Of a stretch of DNA of 64,000 bases, positions 12,475 through 22,348 are shown one piece after another (positions within the stretch are counted from its first letter, which is position 1; every line of letters begins with the position of its first letter). The notes under the pieces are model-generated. The model made no database searches and had not been told where the DNA came from. It was given only the letters and a program-made list of their open reading frames with translations. The stretch covers positions 39,164,392 through 39,228,391 of the forward strand of contig CM040423.1 in assembly GCA_022702705.1 (NCBI GenBank). The letters run 5' to 3'. The translations under genes and the position numbers were made by a program. The stretch is from Papilionanthe hookeriana x Papilionanthe teres (taxonomy: Eukaryota > Streptophyta > Magnoliopsida > Asparagales > Orchidaceae).

Positions 12475-12954
12475 TGTTAGAAATTTCTTTAGATTTTCCG
12501 AATAGATTTTGATCGAATCAAAATCTCTTAGAAATGGCAGAGAATCTTTCGTTCACGTTCAAATCAATGAGAAAAGCTGAATCGATACTAATAAGCGGAA
12601 GCGTACTGAATCCATTTGATCGATTGCAAGCAATGATCTTCCAATCTGCAATTTATCCGAGTTTTCCTGGTTTCTTTCTTTGATGGGAACAAGAGAATTT
12701 TAAAAGTATTCGGATCGAGGACCATTACCCTCGTATTTATCAGAACTGAACTGATTCATAAAGGATTGCTTAATTCAATTCGCACCTCATTAAATTGGAA
12801 TTTGCTTCTTATAGTATCCACACTTATAATTTCATGACAAATGTCGCTTAAAGTCATAAACTTTATTATTAATTAGACCACAATAATTTTGACTTATTAA
12901 ATAATGACCCAACACATTTATTAATTACATTGTAGTCCCATAAATTATCCAACA
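12475..12954 (-). repeat. copia-0 5' LTR
   Basis: Nearly the same sequence as 6333-6816, including ATTTTGATCGAATCAAAATC (an internal palindrome) and GCTTCTTATAGTATCCACAC. The internal side carries the primer-binding-site complement GGCTCGATACCAAT. Confidence 0.9.
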
Positions 12955-13020
12955 TTTAAGACTAAAGGTTAGATATTAGATATGCAAATGTATAAGAATT
13001 GAGTGGTATGTATGTAAATG

Positions 13021-13177
13021 CGGCAAATTATTATTTGATTTTAATTTAGCTAAAAATTAATTTCAAGATAAAAAAATAAAGATGTTAGACTTGGACTGAA
13101 TGCGACTTCATGATTATTAAATGCGTCGGTTGCAAATATGCATTTATTTTTAAGGTACTTTAGGGGCTATAGAGTAA

Positions 13178-13214
<37 letters not shown>

Positions 13215-14308
13215 CTGTTTCATAATGCACGAGACACAATATGAATATAGTTCGGTAATCTTTCTCGCCAGCGAGCGATCAGTCACAGGTTTAACACCCC
13301 AACAATCCAACAAGTATCAACGCATTGCCCTTTTAGCAGCACCCCACGAATCTGTAGAGATTATCAAGGAACAATTAATTAAAGCAAGCTGAGTGGCCAT
13401 CCTAAGGCCAACTGGCTATCACACTAAAAATTGATTGGCTTCCCAGAGTGAAGGATGAGCGGGGTCCAAACAAAATACCAGACCATAACCAACTCAGTCG
13501 ACAGACCCAAGGACCTGCTGATCAAAAGGTCCAAGCACACGAAAAGTTGTCAAAATTAATTATGAATACAAAAAGATGTCAAGAAGACAATAATAACCCG
13601 CAACACATCTATTAAACCATACACAAACATGTAATTTTTCACATTTAGTGACCAAACTTCTATGACTAGGGGGACTATAACATGTATTAAGGGCTTTTAG
13701 CTCTTCTCCATAGAACCATCCTCTCAAAGGAGAATCCTCTCTTCTTTCTTATTACTGTTATTTTAACATATAAAATGAACCACAGAACCTGTAAATACCC
13801 CATTCGCTTCTACGGAACAAGTCAATGTGCACACGTACGTACACATGCACTCGCACACACACACACACATATCCCCCCATAGTAGCGGAGGACCCACGCT
13901 AGCTCCATGGAGGCAACTGCCCACTTAAATTTTAGAGGTTAAACTAACAAGAGTAGCACTTCCGTATTTTGCCCCATCTAAAATACTACTATGCCAAGTT
14001 ACGTTTGCCCATGCCTCTTCAGCTCTTCCACAAACAGGCAACGAAAGCTTAGATGAGCGTAAATGCGAGACGACAGTTACAAAGAATGAAAGATGCAATG
14101 AAGGATGTAATCACATCAATAATGAAGAGGAGATCACGACCATGGAGATAGTGACAGTGTGGTGACATGGCTAATGGAGGAGCCAACAAATGACATACTC
14201 GCGTCAGTGGCATTAAATGTGAAGTACTCAGGCCATTAAACGAAGCTCTCGTTTGATTAAATTAATAAATTTAATATATTGTACTGAGAAAGTGAATGGA
14301 TGCTCCTA
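13021..14308. other. Intergenic, no confident gene
   Basis: Holds a (TTA)n microsatellite (about 13178-13213) and an (AC)n run near 13855. A plus-strand frame segment at about 13240-13392 is protein-like in composition (SVIFLASERSVTGLTPQQ ... VEIIKEQLIKAS, then stop) but I cannot assign it. No other structure was recognised. Confidence 0.35.
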
Positions 14309-14581
14309 GGGGTGAGCATTCGATCAGTTCAGATATCAGAACCTGTTTTGAAATTATTCAAACCAATTATAGCTGAAATTCATAATCTAGAAAACAGAAC
14401 CAATATAAATTTAGATAAAACCGGACCAACCAAAATGTAGTTCAGTTTATATTGTCCAACTATGAAAAAACTAAAAATTTAATTGTTTATCGAATTTTAG
14501 CTAAGAACGAGCATTACAAATCATATATCTCATTCACATAATATCTATTTAATTTCTTGGATAGTCTATTTATTTCAATCT

Positions 14582-14634
<53 letters not shown>

Positions 14635-14640
<6 letters not shown>

Positions 14641-15061
14641 GGGATAATCGTCGCAGTAGAAGAACATCAAAGAAAAGAAAGGAAAAACACAACAAGAAGA
14701 ACACAAGCAATTTACGTGGTTCGATCCAAACGGATCTACATCCACGGGAGGGAAAACATCGTCGATCTTACTAAGACATTTGCAAGAGAATACATAGCTT
14801 TAAGATGAGCCCTCATCTTCTTGGATCTTCTTTGTCCCAAGACCCCTTAGATGCACTCCTCACCTTGGCCACAAGCTAATCTCTCTCTCTTGCTTTCTTG
14901 GACAGGATTTCTCTCTAGGCTCTCACAAACACACATCATACCAAGCCTCACCCACCCCTCTCTATATATAATAGAAGGTGCCTAATGATAAGGCCTAAGG
15001 GATGCACAAAGTACAAGAATGCCCCTTAGTCTTAAAATGGAATTGTGAGTCACTAATAACA
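14635..15061 (-). repeat. copia-1 3' LTR
   Basis: 427 bp, TG...CA bounded. Contains CTCTATATATAATAGAAGG, whose complement on the element strand includes the likely LTR TATA box. Preceded by ATATA within a (TA)n tract. Confidence 0.93.
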
Positions 15062-18000
15062 ATTCTCCACCTTGACTCTCAATTTCGAAGCTCTGAAAAG
15101 ATGATTCCCTCCACCGGCCCCCTCCGAGGGGCCCTCGGCCGTGGTAAAGTTCACTAAGTCCAAACAATGTTTGAACTTAGCTATAGGTAGTGCCTTGGTG
15201 AGCATGTCAGCAGGGTTCTCTTCAGTAGGTATCTTCTCCACCACTATTGAGCCTTTGGCGACAACGTCCCTCACAAAATGAAGCTTCACATCAATGTGCT
15301 TGGACCTTTCATGAAAGACTCGATTCCCGGTGAGATGAATAGTACTCGATTGTCGCGAACACGATTACCACCTTTTGAGGTATCCCAAGCTCTTCGACCA
15401 TGCCTTTTAACCACATGGCTTCCTTGATAGCTTCAGTTACGGCGATGTACTCAGCTTCTGTAGTTGAGAGAGCTACAACGGATTGAAGATTAGACTTCCA
15501 ACTGACAGCAGTACCGAAGACAGTGAAAATGAATCCGGTCAGTGACTTCCTGGTGTCGATGCTTCCAGCATAATCAGAATCCACGTAACCAACTAACTTT
15601 TCTTTGTTGCCTTCCGTCTTTTAAAGAGTAGCTCCAAGTCCGTAGTACTTCTTAAGTATCTCGGAATCCACTTTAGTGCTTCCCAGGTGAGTACGCACTG
15701 GATTAGCCATGAACCTCGCTAACAACACCGATGGCGTAGGCTAGATGCAGTCCTGCTGCACACCATACCGTACATGATGCTTACCAACCCCACTGGCATA
15801 GGGGACACCCTTCATGTATTTTTTCGACTTCGAGTCTCAGGTGCTTGAGAGTTCGATAATTTGAAGTGCTGACTAATTGGTGTTGCAACCTGCTTTGCCT
15901 TGTGCATATTGAACCTTGCCAGAACTTTCTGAATATAAGACTTCTGAGATAAGAATAAGCTGCCCCTTTTTCTGTCTCTTGATCTCCATTCCTAGGATCT
16001 TTGTAGCGAGTCCTAGGTCTTTCATATCGAATTCAGAATTGAGCATACCTTTGATCTTCTGGACTTCCTCCTTGCTTCTGCCTGCTACTAACATATCATC
16101 TACATATAAGAGCAAGTACGTACTTATTTCACTGTCCTGCCACTTCATATATACACAACTGCCAGTAGTTGCTCCGACAAAGCCGATCTTCGACATAAAC
16201 TCATCAAAACGTTTGTACCATTGTCTAGGGCTTTGTTTCAATCCGTATAAAGCTTTCTTCAGCATGCAAACCTCGTCCTTAGTCTCCGGTGTGCTGTACC
16301 CATCTGGCTGATCCATGTAGATGGTTTCTTCAAGCTCTCCATGTAGGAACGCAGTTTTAACATCTAGCTGCTCTAATTCCAAATTGAATTGAACCGCTAG
16401 TGCTAAAACCATCCTAATGGAGCAATGCTTTACCACGGGCGAGAAAATTTCGTTGAAGTCGATTCCTTCTACCTGAGTGAATCCCTTCGCAACGAGTCTG
16501 GCTTTATATCTGATCTTTTCAATACCTGGTGTGTCTTCCTTTTTCTTAAAGGTCCACTTGCAACCAACTACACGTTTGTTTGTTGGTCGATCCACAAGTT
16601 CTCAAGTCTTGTTCTTCATCAGAGAAGTCATTTCCTCATTCATGTCGTCAATCCATCTATTTCTTTCCTTGCTCTTTAAAGCTTCATTATAGTTGTTCGG
16701 TTCAGCTTCTTCTATCTCTTCAACAACACTTAAGGCGTAGAAGATCATATCTGCACGACCGTATCTCTCTGGCGGTCTGATAGTTCTTCTTTATCTGTCT
16801 CTTGTCAGCCTGTAATCATCTGATCTGTTTTCTGGCTGTCTCTTGTTGGTCTTCTGTCACTTCATCCTGATTGTTCACAACAGTCCTTTGATCAGTCAAA
16901 GTCTGTAGTTGTTGCAGCTCCACCTCAATTGAAGAACCCTCCTTAGCAGCACTCGTTTTTGGTAACGTAGCTTTGCAAATTTTCCATTTTGGATTCATCG
17001 AATGTCACGTCTCCGTCGATGATGCATTTTTGTTAATCTAGACACCAAAGTTTGTAACCCTTGGTTCCGGTGGATATCCAATGAAAATGCACTTCAAAGC
17101 TCTTGCTTCCGGCTTATCCTCGTCCGACATGAGCGTAAGCAATACATCCAAAAACTTTCGAGTTATCGTAGTTACCCGGTTTCCCGTACCACATCTCCAA
17201 AGAAGTCTTCATATCGATAGCTATCGATGGACATTTGTTGATGAGGTAGCGGGCTGTTGACACAGCTTCACCCTAGAAACTTTTGGGTAGACACCGCATT
17301 CGATAGCATACATCTCACTCTCTCTAGAGAGTCCCGTTCATCCTCTCGCCTAGGCCATTCCGTCGAGGAGTGTTCCGGACTGTCTTGTGTCTTGTAATAC
17401 CGTTCTTTCGCATGACTCTTCAAACTGTTCCGAACAATACTCTAAACCATTATCGGCTCTCGAGTGCTTCGGCTTTGCTCTCGTCTTGTTTTCAGTGAGA
17501 GTTAACCGGTCCACGAAACGCCGAAAAGCTTCATCTTTAGTTTTAAGGATGAAGACCCATACCTTCCGGTGTAGTCGTCGATGATAGACATGAAGTATCT
17601 CCCTCCTCCATGAGTCTGAGTCCTGGTCGGTCCCCACAAATCATCGTGTACGTAATCAAGTGGCTTCTTAGATGTGTGATTTCCGGTAGAGAACTTCACC
17701 CTGGTAGCCTTCCCTAGTACACACTGTTCACGAAATTCTAATTCTGTCGACTCGATCTCCGCATAACAAATTCCGCTTGGACGCTCTTGTAAGCCTCTTT
17801 CACTTACGTGCCCCGGCCTCATATGCCATAATCTGGTCTTGTCGGTCTCTCGATCGAACTGCGTTTCGAGTAGTCGCCGATGACGGCTCTTCCGATTGAG
17901 AGTATAACCCATTCTTTCGACCCCTTTCATGACAATGAGAGAACCTTTCGACTACTCCGATGCAACCATTCTCTCGCCTCGAACGTGTATCCGCTCGACT

Positions 18001-19091
18001 CAGCAGTACCTAAAGAGATCGGATTTCTTTTGAGCTCGGGAACGTACTCGACGTGTTGAAGTATCCGCTCGACTCCATCGAACATCTTTATTCCGATCGT
18101 TCCGCCGCCAAGTACCCTGCAAGCTTTATTATCTCCAAGTAGTACGGACCCGCCGTTTGCCGCGTTGCGGTGTCTCGAACCAATCTTTGTGAGGGCACAT
18201 GTGGAAGGAGCACCCGAGTCGAGGATCCACTCCTTGTCGGATTCCGATTCCGATATCACCAAAGCTTCTGCTGAATCATAGCCATCTGAGGCTACACTTG
18301 CTTCTCCGGAATCTTTAGGCTTCTTCTGAAAGCTTTTCTTTCTATCCGGACAGTTCCTCCTGAAGTGACCTTCTTTGTGGCAGTGGTAACACTTGTTAGA
18401 TCTCTTAGAAGACCGACTTCGCTCTTCTTTCCGGATTTCGACCCGTTCGATCGCTTTTGGAACTTTTCTTGCTCGGTCTTCCTCTAACCGTCGACTCGTC
18501 TCCACTCGGCCTCTTCTTTCATGTCGTGCTTCTTCCGAAGTTCCTTGGCTCGATCGGAGATTGAACCTCTTCCGAGGTAATAGTCTGTACCCTACCATAG
18601 AGCATCGCATCCCTGAAATGCTCGTAGCTCTTAGGAATAGAGTTTAACAGCAGTAACGCTTTATCCTCGTCGTCCATTTTGACATCAATGTTCTCGAGAT
18701 CATCTATTATCTTGTTGAACTCGTCAATCTGTTCCGAAACTGACTTGTCCTTGTGCATTTTGAATGAGTATAAGCGCTGCTTCAGAAAAAGTCTGTTAGC
18801 CAAAGATTTAGTCATATAAAGTACCTCGAGTTTAGCCTGAGTGATTGTGCGGTTGTCTCCCTCGACACCTCCCTCGGCACTTTGTCGCCCAAACTCGGAA
18901 TTATCGAGCCGTGAGCCCTGTCCAGAATGACGTTCTTCTCTTTCTCGGTCAGGTCGGTCGGCAATGCTGCTCGAACCTTGCAGGGCTTCTGCAACGCCCT
19001 GCTGAACCAATAGAGCCTTCATCTTCACTCTCCACAAGCCGAAGTCATTTTTCCCTGTGAATTTCTCGATATCGAATTTAGCAGAACCCAT
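15053..19091 (-). pseudogene. Decayed gag-pol of copia-1
   Basis: Gag starts near 19091 (MGSAKFDIEKFTGKNDFG). A CCHC knuckle (CYHCHKEGHFRRNC) lies near 18395-18355. The protease motif is WILDSGAPSTC near 18225. Integrase pieces (17930-17350) include FMSIIDDYTG and the HMRPGHVSERGL pre-integrase motif. The RT block 16595-15873 holds KARLVAKGFTQVEGIDF, QLDVKTAFLHGELEE and the catalytic YVDDM. RNase H (15584-15309) has SDYAGSIDTRKS and STTEAEYIA. The tail 15289-15053 includes ADMLTKALP. At least five frame breaks separate these blocks, so no full polyprotein is made. Confidence 0.9.
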
Positions 19092-19959
19092 TGTTCCGCC
19101 AAACTGCTTTTCACGCCAAAAAACTTCCAACTGAATCACCTAATACGTCCTGTAGCAGAAAGAAAAATTTTTTTTTTAATACTTTGATTTCTACTGTTGG
19201 AATAGAAAACCGAACAGCCTTCTAGTGGAATTCCTCCTTGACAGCCAAGGATAACAAAAGTGCCGAACTCCTTCTTGCAAGGACTTCTGCCGAATTCAGC
19301 TACAGGCCAGAGCAATTGCCAAAGGGTACCTACAGTCAAGAAAAGATCCTACAGGCTGAAGATTGCCATCGGTTTGGATGATCTCTTCCGGACTCCTGTT
19401 CGTCACTTCGAACCCTCCTCCGCACGAACTGTTCTTCGCAGCCTGTTGCGGAGCCCTGCGAACTGCTTCGCGCCGAGACCCCTTCCCCAGGGTCGCGATC
19501 TCGTCAGAATCCCGCAGGTCTGCCTTCTTCTGTGCCGAAGCCGATGAGCTTCTTTTTCCTTGTAAAGTTCTTTTTGCCGGTTTTTCCCTCCTCAGCGAGC
19601 CTCTGCGGAACCTTGCGCAGATCAATAAGGCCACAGAACCCAAAAAAAATTTATGGACTGTCGTATGCCTCTGATTGAAGTGTCGAAGCCCTGTAGCAAA
19701 TCTACAGGTCTGCGAAAAAAGAAAGGAAGAACTGCTGGAATTCGGCTGCCCAGATTCTTGGTTGTCCAAAGAACCTCTGCAGGTTCCTGCTGTAGCCGAA
19801 AAACCTCCCAAGAACCTTCCTGCTGGATTGCCGAATTTGATGGACTGCCGAGCTTAATGGATTGCCGAGCCTGCTGTAGAGCTCCTCTCCTTCTTCTTGA
19901 TTCCAGCCGAAACACCTCTAGCCGAGAAGTGCCGATTGTTTCCCACAGACGGCGCCAAT

Positions 19960-20382
19960 TGTTGTGGGATAATCGTCGCAGCTAGAAGAACATCAAAGAA
20001 AAGAAAGGAAAAACACAACAAGAAGAACACAAGCATTTTACGTGGTTCGATCCAAACGGATCTACATCCACGGGAGGGAAAACATCGTTGATCTTACTAA
20101 GACATTTGCAAGAGAATACATAGCTTTAAGATGAGCCCTCATCTTCTTGGATCTTCTTTGTCCCAAGACCCCTTAGATGCACTCCTCACCTTGGCCACAA
20201 GCTAATCTCTCTCTTGCTTTCTGGACGGGATTTCTCTCAGCTCTCACAAACACACATCATACTAAGCCTCACCCACCCCTCTCTATATATAATATAAGGT
20301 GCCTAATGATAAAGCCTAAGGGATGCACAAAGTACAAGAATGCCCCTTAGTCTTAAAATGGAATTGTGAGTCACTAATAACA
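19960..20382 (-). repeat. copia-1 5' LTR
   Basis: 423 bp, nearly identical to 14635-15061. It abuts the primer-binding-site complement CCCACAGACGGCGCCAAT on its inner side and ATATA outside. Confidence 0.93.
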
Positions 20383-20632
20383 ATATATACAATAAATTTT
20401 TTAATTTTTTTGTTTATTCAACACGAAATTAAAATATAATATAATATTTGAATTTTTCAGTTTGTTCAGTTATATAAAAATTAAAACCGAACCAAAAACT
20501 AAAAACTAAAAATCAAATATTGAAGTTTTAAAAATCAATAACCCACATTCAATTTTGAAACTAAACTGAAGCAACCAAACTTGATCACTTCGGATCGGTT
20601 TATAGGTTTTGACCAAATAATGCACACCCTTA

Positions 20633-22160
20633 ACTGCTCCATCAGTACTTCTCCCAGTAAATGTACGCTTGCACTTAAAAGTTTTCTTATATTTGTGTAT
20701 ATAATGCATAGGAAAGAAAAAGGCAAATGACATTAGAAAAATGGAAGATTTAGTTACATACCACCCAATTCTAATGTATTTACATATCTAATGCCTATAC
20801 TTCCATTTTTACATACAAACTAACTTATATATACTTGGAAGGATTTTATACATAATATTTGCTTTAATGCAAAATATGTTCAAATAAATGACTCAACATT
20901 TATTAATTTTGATAATTTATTATTTAAAAAAATAATAATCTAAAATGTCTTTGGTTTGTAATGTAGAAAAAGTTATACTAAAATCTCATGACACAAACTA
21001 TAAAAAATTGTAATAAATAATTTTAATCTGATAATACTATTCATAAACTCATCAAATCGATATAAATGTTAATTTAATATAAAAATAGTATATAAGTAAT
21101 TTAAATTTATGTAAATAATATACACAAAATATATTCTTTATTTACATACCCATAACATATATTATAACACGTCACATGCAAATTTAGGTAAATTCCATTA
21201 AAAATATGAAAGATGTGGATTGATGGTGAAATAGAGATGGAGAAATGAAAGAGAGCAATAGTTGCCATTTAAGTCAAAATCTCTAACAATATTTTGGAGG
21301 TGGCTTGTGGGACCCACACAGACTTCACCGTCGCGAATTTTGGGTCGTGACAATATAGATATATTTAAAATACTCTCTGAAATGTATAATACTTAAAACT
21401 TCATTTTTTTTTTTACTTAAAATATTGAATATAACATTTTAATCATTTAAAATTTTGATGGGTGCTAGAAAATTCACGGTGGTATAGTAATATATTATCG
21501 TCTTAGTATTGTACAATAATTCAGCACACACTTAGATAAAAAAATAAACAATAATGATACCTTAAATTTTTACATGGAAAATCATATAAAGTAAAAAACT
21601 CTTAAGTTAATTGATGATTACTCAGAATCTTATTCCAATGATATATATATATAAGTTGAAGCATTGGGAATAGATATATAAATATATAATAATTGAGGGG
21701 TATGCATGTAAATTACATTCAAATGAACAGATTTTCTATCTTCAACGCTTGCTTGTCCTTATGGGAACAAAACAAAGCAAGTTCACATTCTGTACTAATC
21801 AAGATCAGTTCGATCACATTCAACCCATATCTCCTTTGTTCCTTTTTCCTCGATGCAGAGATTCTCTCCATTTTTTAGGCGGTAAAAAGATTTAAAGGAG
21901 GAGTAGAAAAAGTTTTTGGGGGTTTAAAATGCAAAAAAAAAATAAAGTTGAAAGAAGAAGCAGGTGGACATTTAATCATTTCCTCAGAGCTTCAGATTAA
22001 ATATTAATGGCGGGCTCAGATCTGAGGAGCTGTGATCTCCCTTTTGGGTGAGCTGTGGTTTTGTCCCTCTCCTTAGAAAGAAGAAATAAAAAAAAAAAAA
22101 ATCCTTTTTACACTTTTCCCCTCTCTGATTTTCTTTCTCTTATTTTATTATTTTTTTTCT
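20633..22160. other. AT-rich region upstream of the receptor kinase, with MITE-A arms
   Basis: A left MITE-A arm (about 20755-20835, TTACATACCACCCAATTC...) and a right MITE-A arm (about 21655-21713, AATATATAATAATTGAGGGGTATGCATGTAAAT) flank about 800 bp of AT-rich sequence. They may be two relics or one element opened by a later insertion. The last 150 bp (CT-rich, CCCTCTCTGATTTTCTTTC) look like promoter or leader of the gene at 22345. No clear TATA box was chosen. Confidence 0.45.
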
Positions 22161-22348
22161 ATGGTTCTCTGAAACTGTGAAGTAGCAGGTATTGAAGTAG
22201 GAAAATGGCGGGTTTTTGCTAGTATTAGTGCTCTGTGAACCAACTCCACAGTCTTCTCTCCTTCTTCAACCTTTTCTCCCACTTCATTTTCCTCTAAATG
22301 CTGTGAGGAATGTTTTTGTTCTCTGAGACACCGCTGATAAGAGAATGA
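22161..22348 (+). promoter_or_regulatory. Cluster of short upstream ORFs before the LRR kinase
   Basis: Four ATGs precede the main start: 22161-22172 (4 codons with stop), 22205-22222 (6), 22298-22306 (3) and 22310-22348 (13). The last one ends in TGA overlapping the main start as ATGA at 22345-22348. If the transcript begins upstream of 22161, this would restrain translation of the receptor. The transcription start is not known from sequence, so the regulatory role is inference. Confidence 0.5.

Larger units (their letters stand above)
6333..12954 (-). mobile_element. Ty1/copia LTR retrotransposon, complete but decayed (copia-0)
   Basis: Direct LTRs lie at 6333-6816 and 12475-12954 (about 480 bp). 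On the plus strand each starts TGTTAGAAA and ends TCCAACA. The flanking 5 bp duplication is TTTAA (6328-6332 and 12955-12959). Read on the minus strand, the 5' LTR is followed by ATTGGTATCGAGCC, a primer-binding site close to the initiator tRNA-Met type (TGGTATCAGAGC). Next come a GC-rich leader, gag, protease, integrase, reverse transcriptase and RNase H. The purine-rich GAGTGGGAGAT lies just before the 3' LTR. The order gag-PR-INT-RT-RH identifies Ty1/copia. Frames are interrupted, so it is non-autonomous now. Confidence 0.93.
6223..13020. mobile_element. MITE-A copy split by a copia insertion
   Basis: The left half (6223-6332, TTTTACATACATACCACTC ... ACACCTAAACTTCAATTTTT) and the right half (12955-13020, TTAGATATGCAAATG ... 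GAGTGGTATGTATGTAAATG) are the two arms of one MITE-A. They are separated exactly by the copia element at 6333-12954 and its TTTAA target duplication. The MITE is therefore older than the retrotransposon. Confidence 0.8.
14635..20382 (-). mobile_element. Ty1/copia LTR retrotransposon, complete but decayed (copia-1)
   Basis: LTRs lie at 14635-15061 and 19960-20382. On the plus strand they begin TGTTGTGGGATAATCGTCG and end CACTAATAACA. The target duplication is ATATA (14630-14634 and 20383-20387). On the minus strand the 5' LTR is followed by ATTGGCGCCGTCTGTGGG, a primer-binding site beginning TGGCGCC. The polypurine tract AAGGTGGAGAAT lies at about 15073-15062. Internal order is gag, zinc knuckle, protease, integrase, RT, RNase H, the TNT1-like arrangement. 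By eye the LTRs differ at about seven substitutions plus a few short indels, so it is relatively young. It belongs to the same family as the element at 41066-47054. Confidence 0.95.
14309..20632. mobile_element. Foldback MITE split by copia-1
   Basis: The left end GGGGTGAGCATTCGATCAG (about 14310) pairs with the complement of the right end near 20632, which reads AAGGGTGTGCATTATTTGG on the minus strand. Both arms carry CAGTTCAG, AACCGGACCAACC or AACCGAACC type motifs. GGGGTGAGCATTCGG-type ends are common in plant non-autonomous repeats. The arms are about 325 and 250 bp, and copia-1 is inserted in the central (TA)n. Confidence 0.6.

Noticed and set aside
19260..19985. Multiple overlapping frames in copia-1 leader
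   Set aside because: Untranslated leader between the primer-binding site and gag. No conserved domain and no agreement with copia-2.
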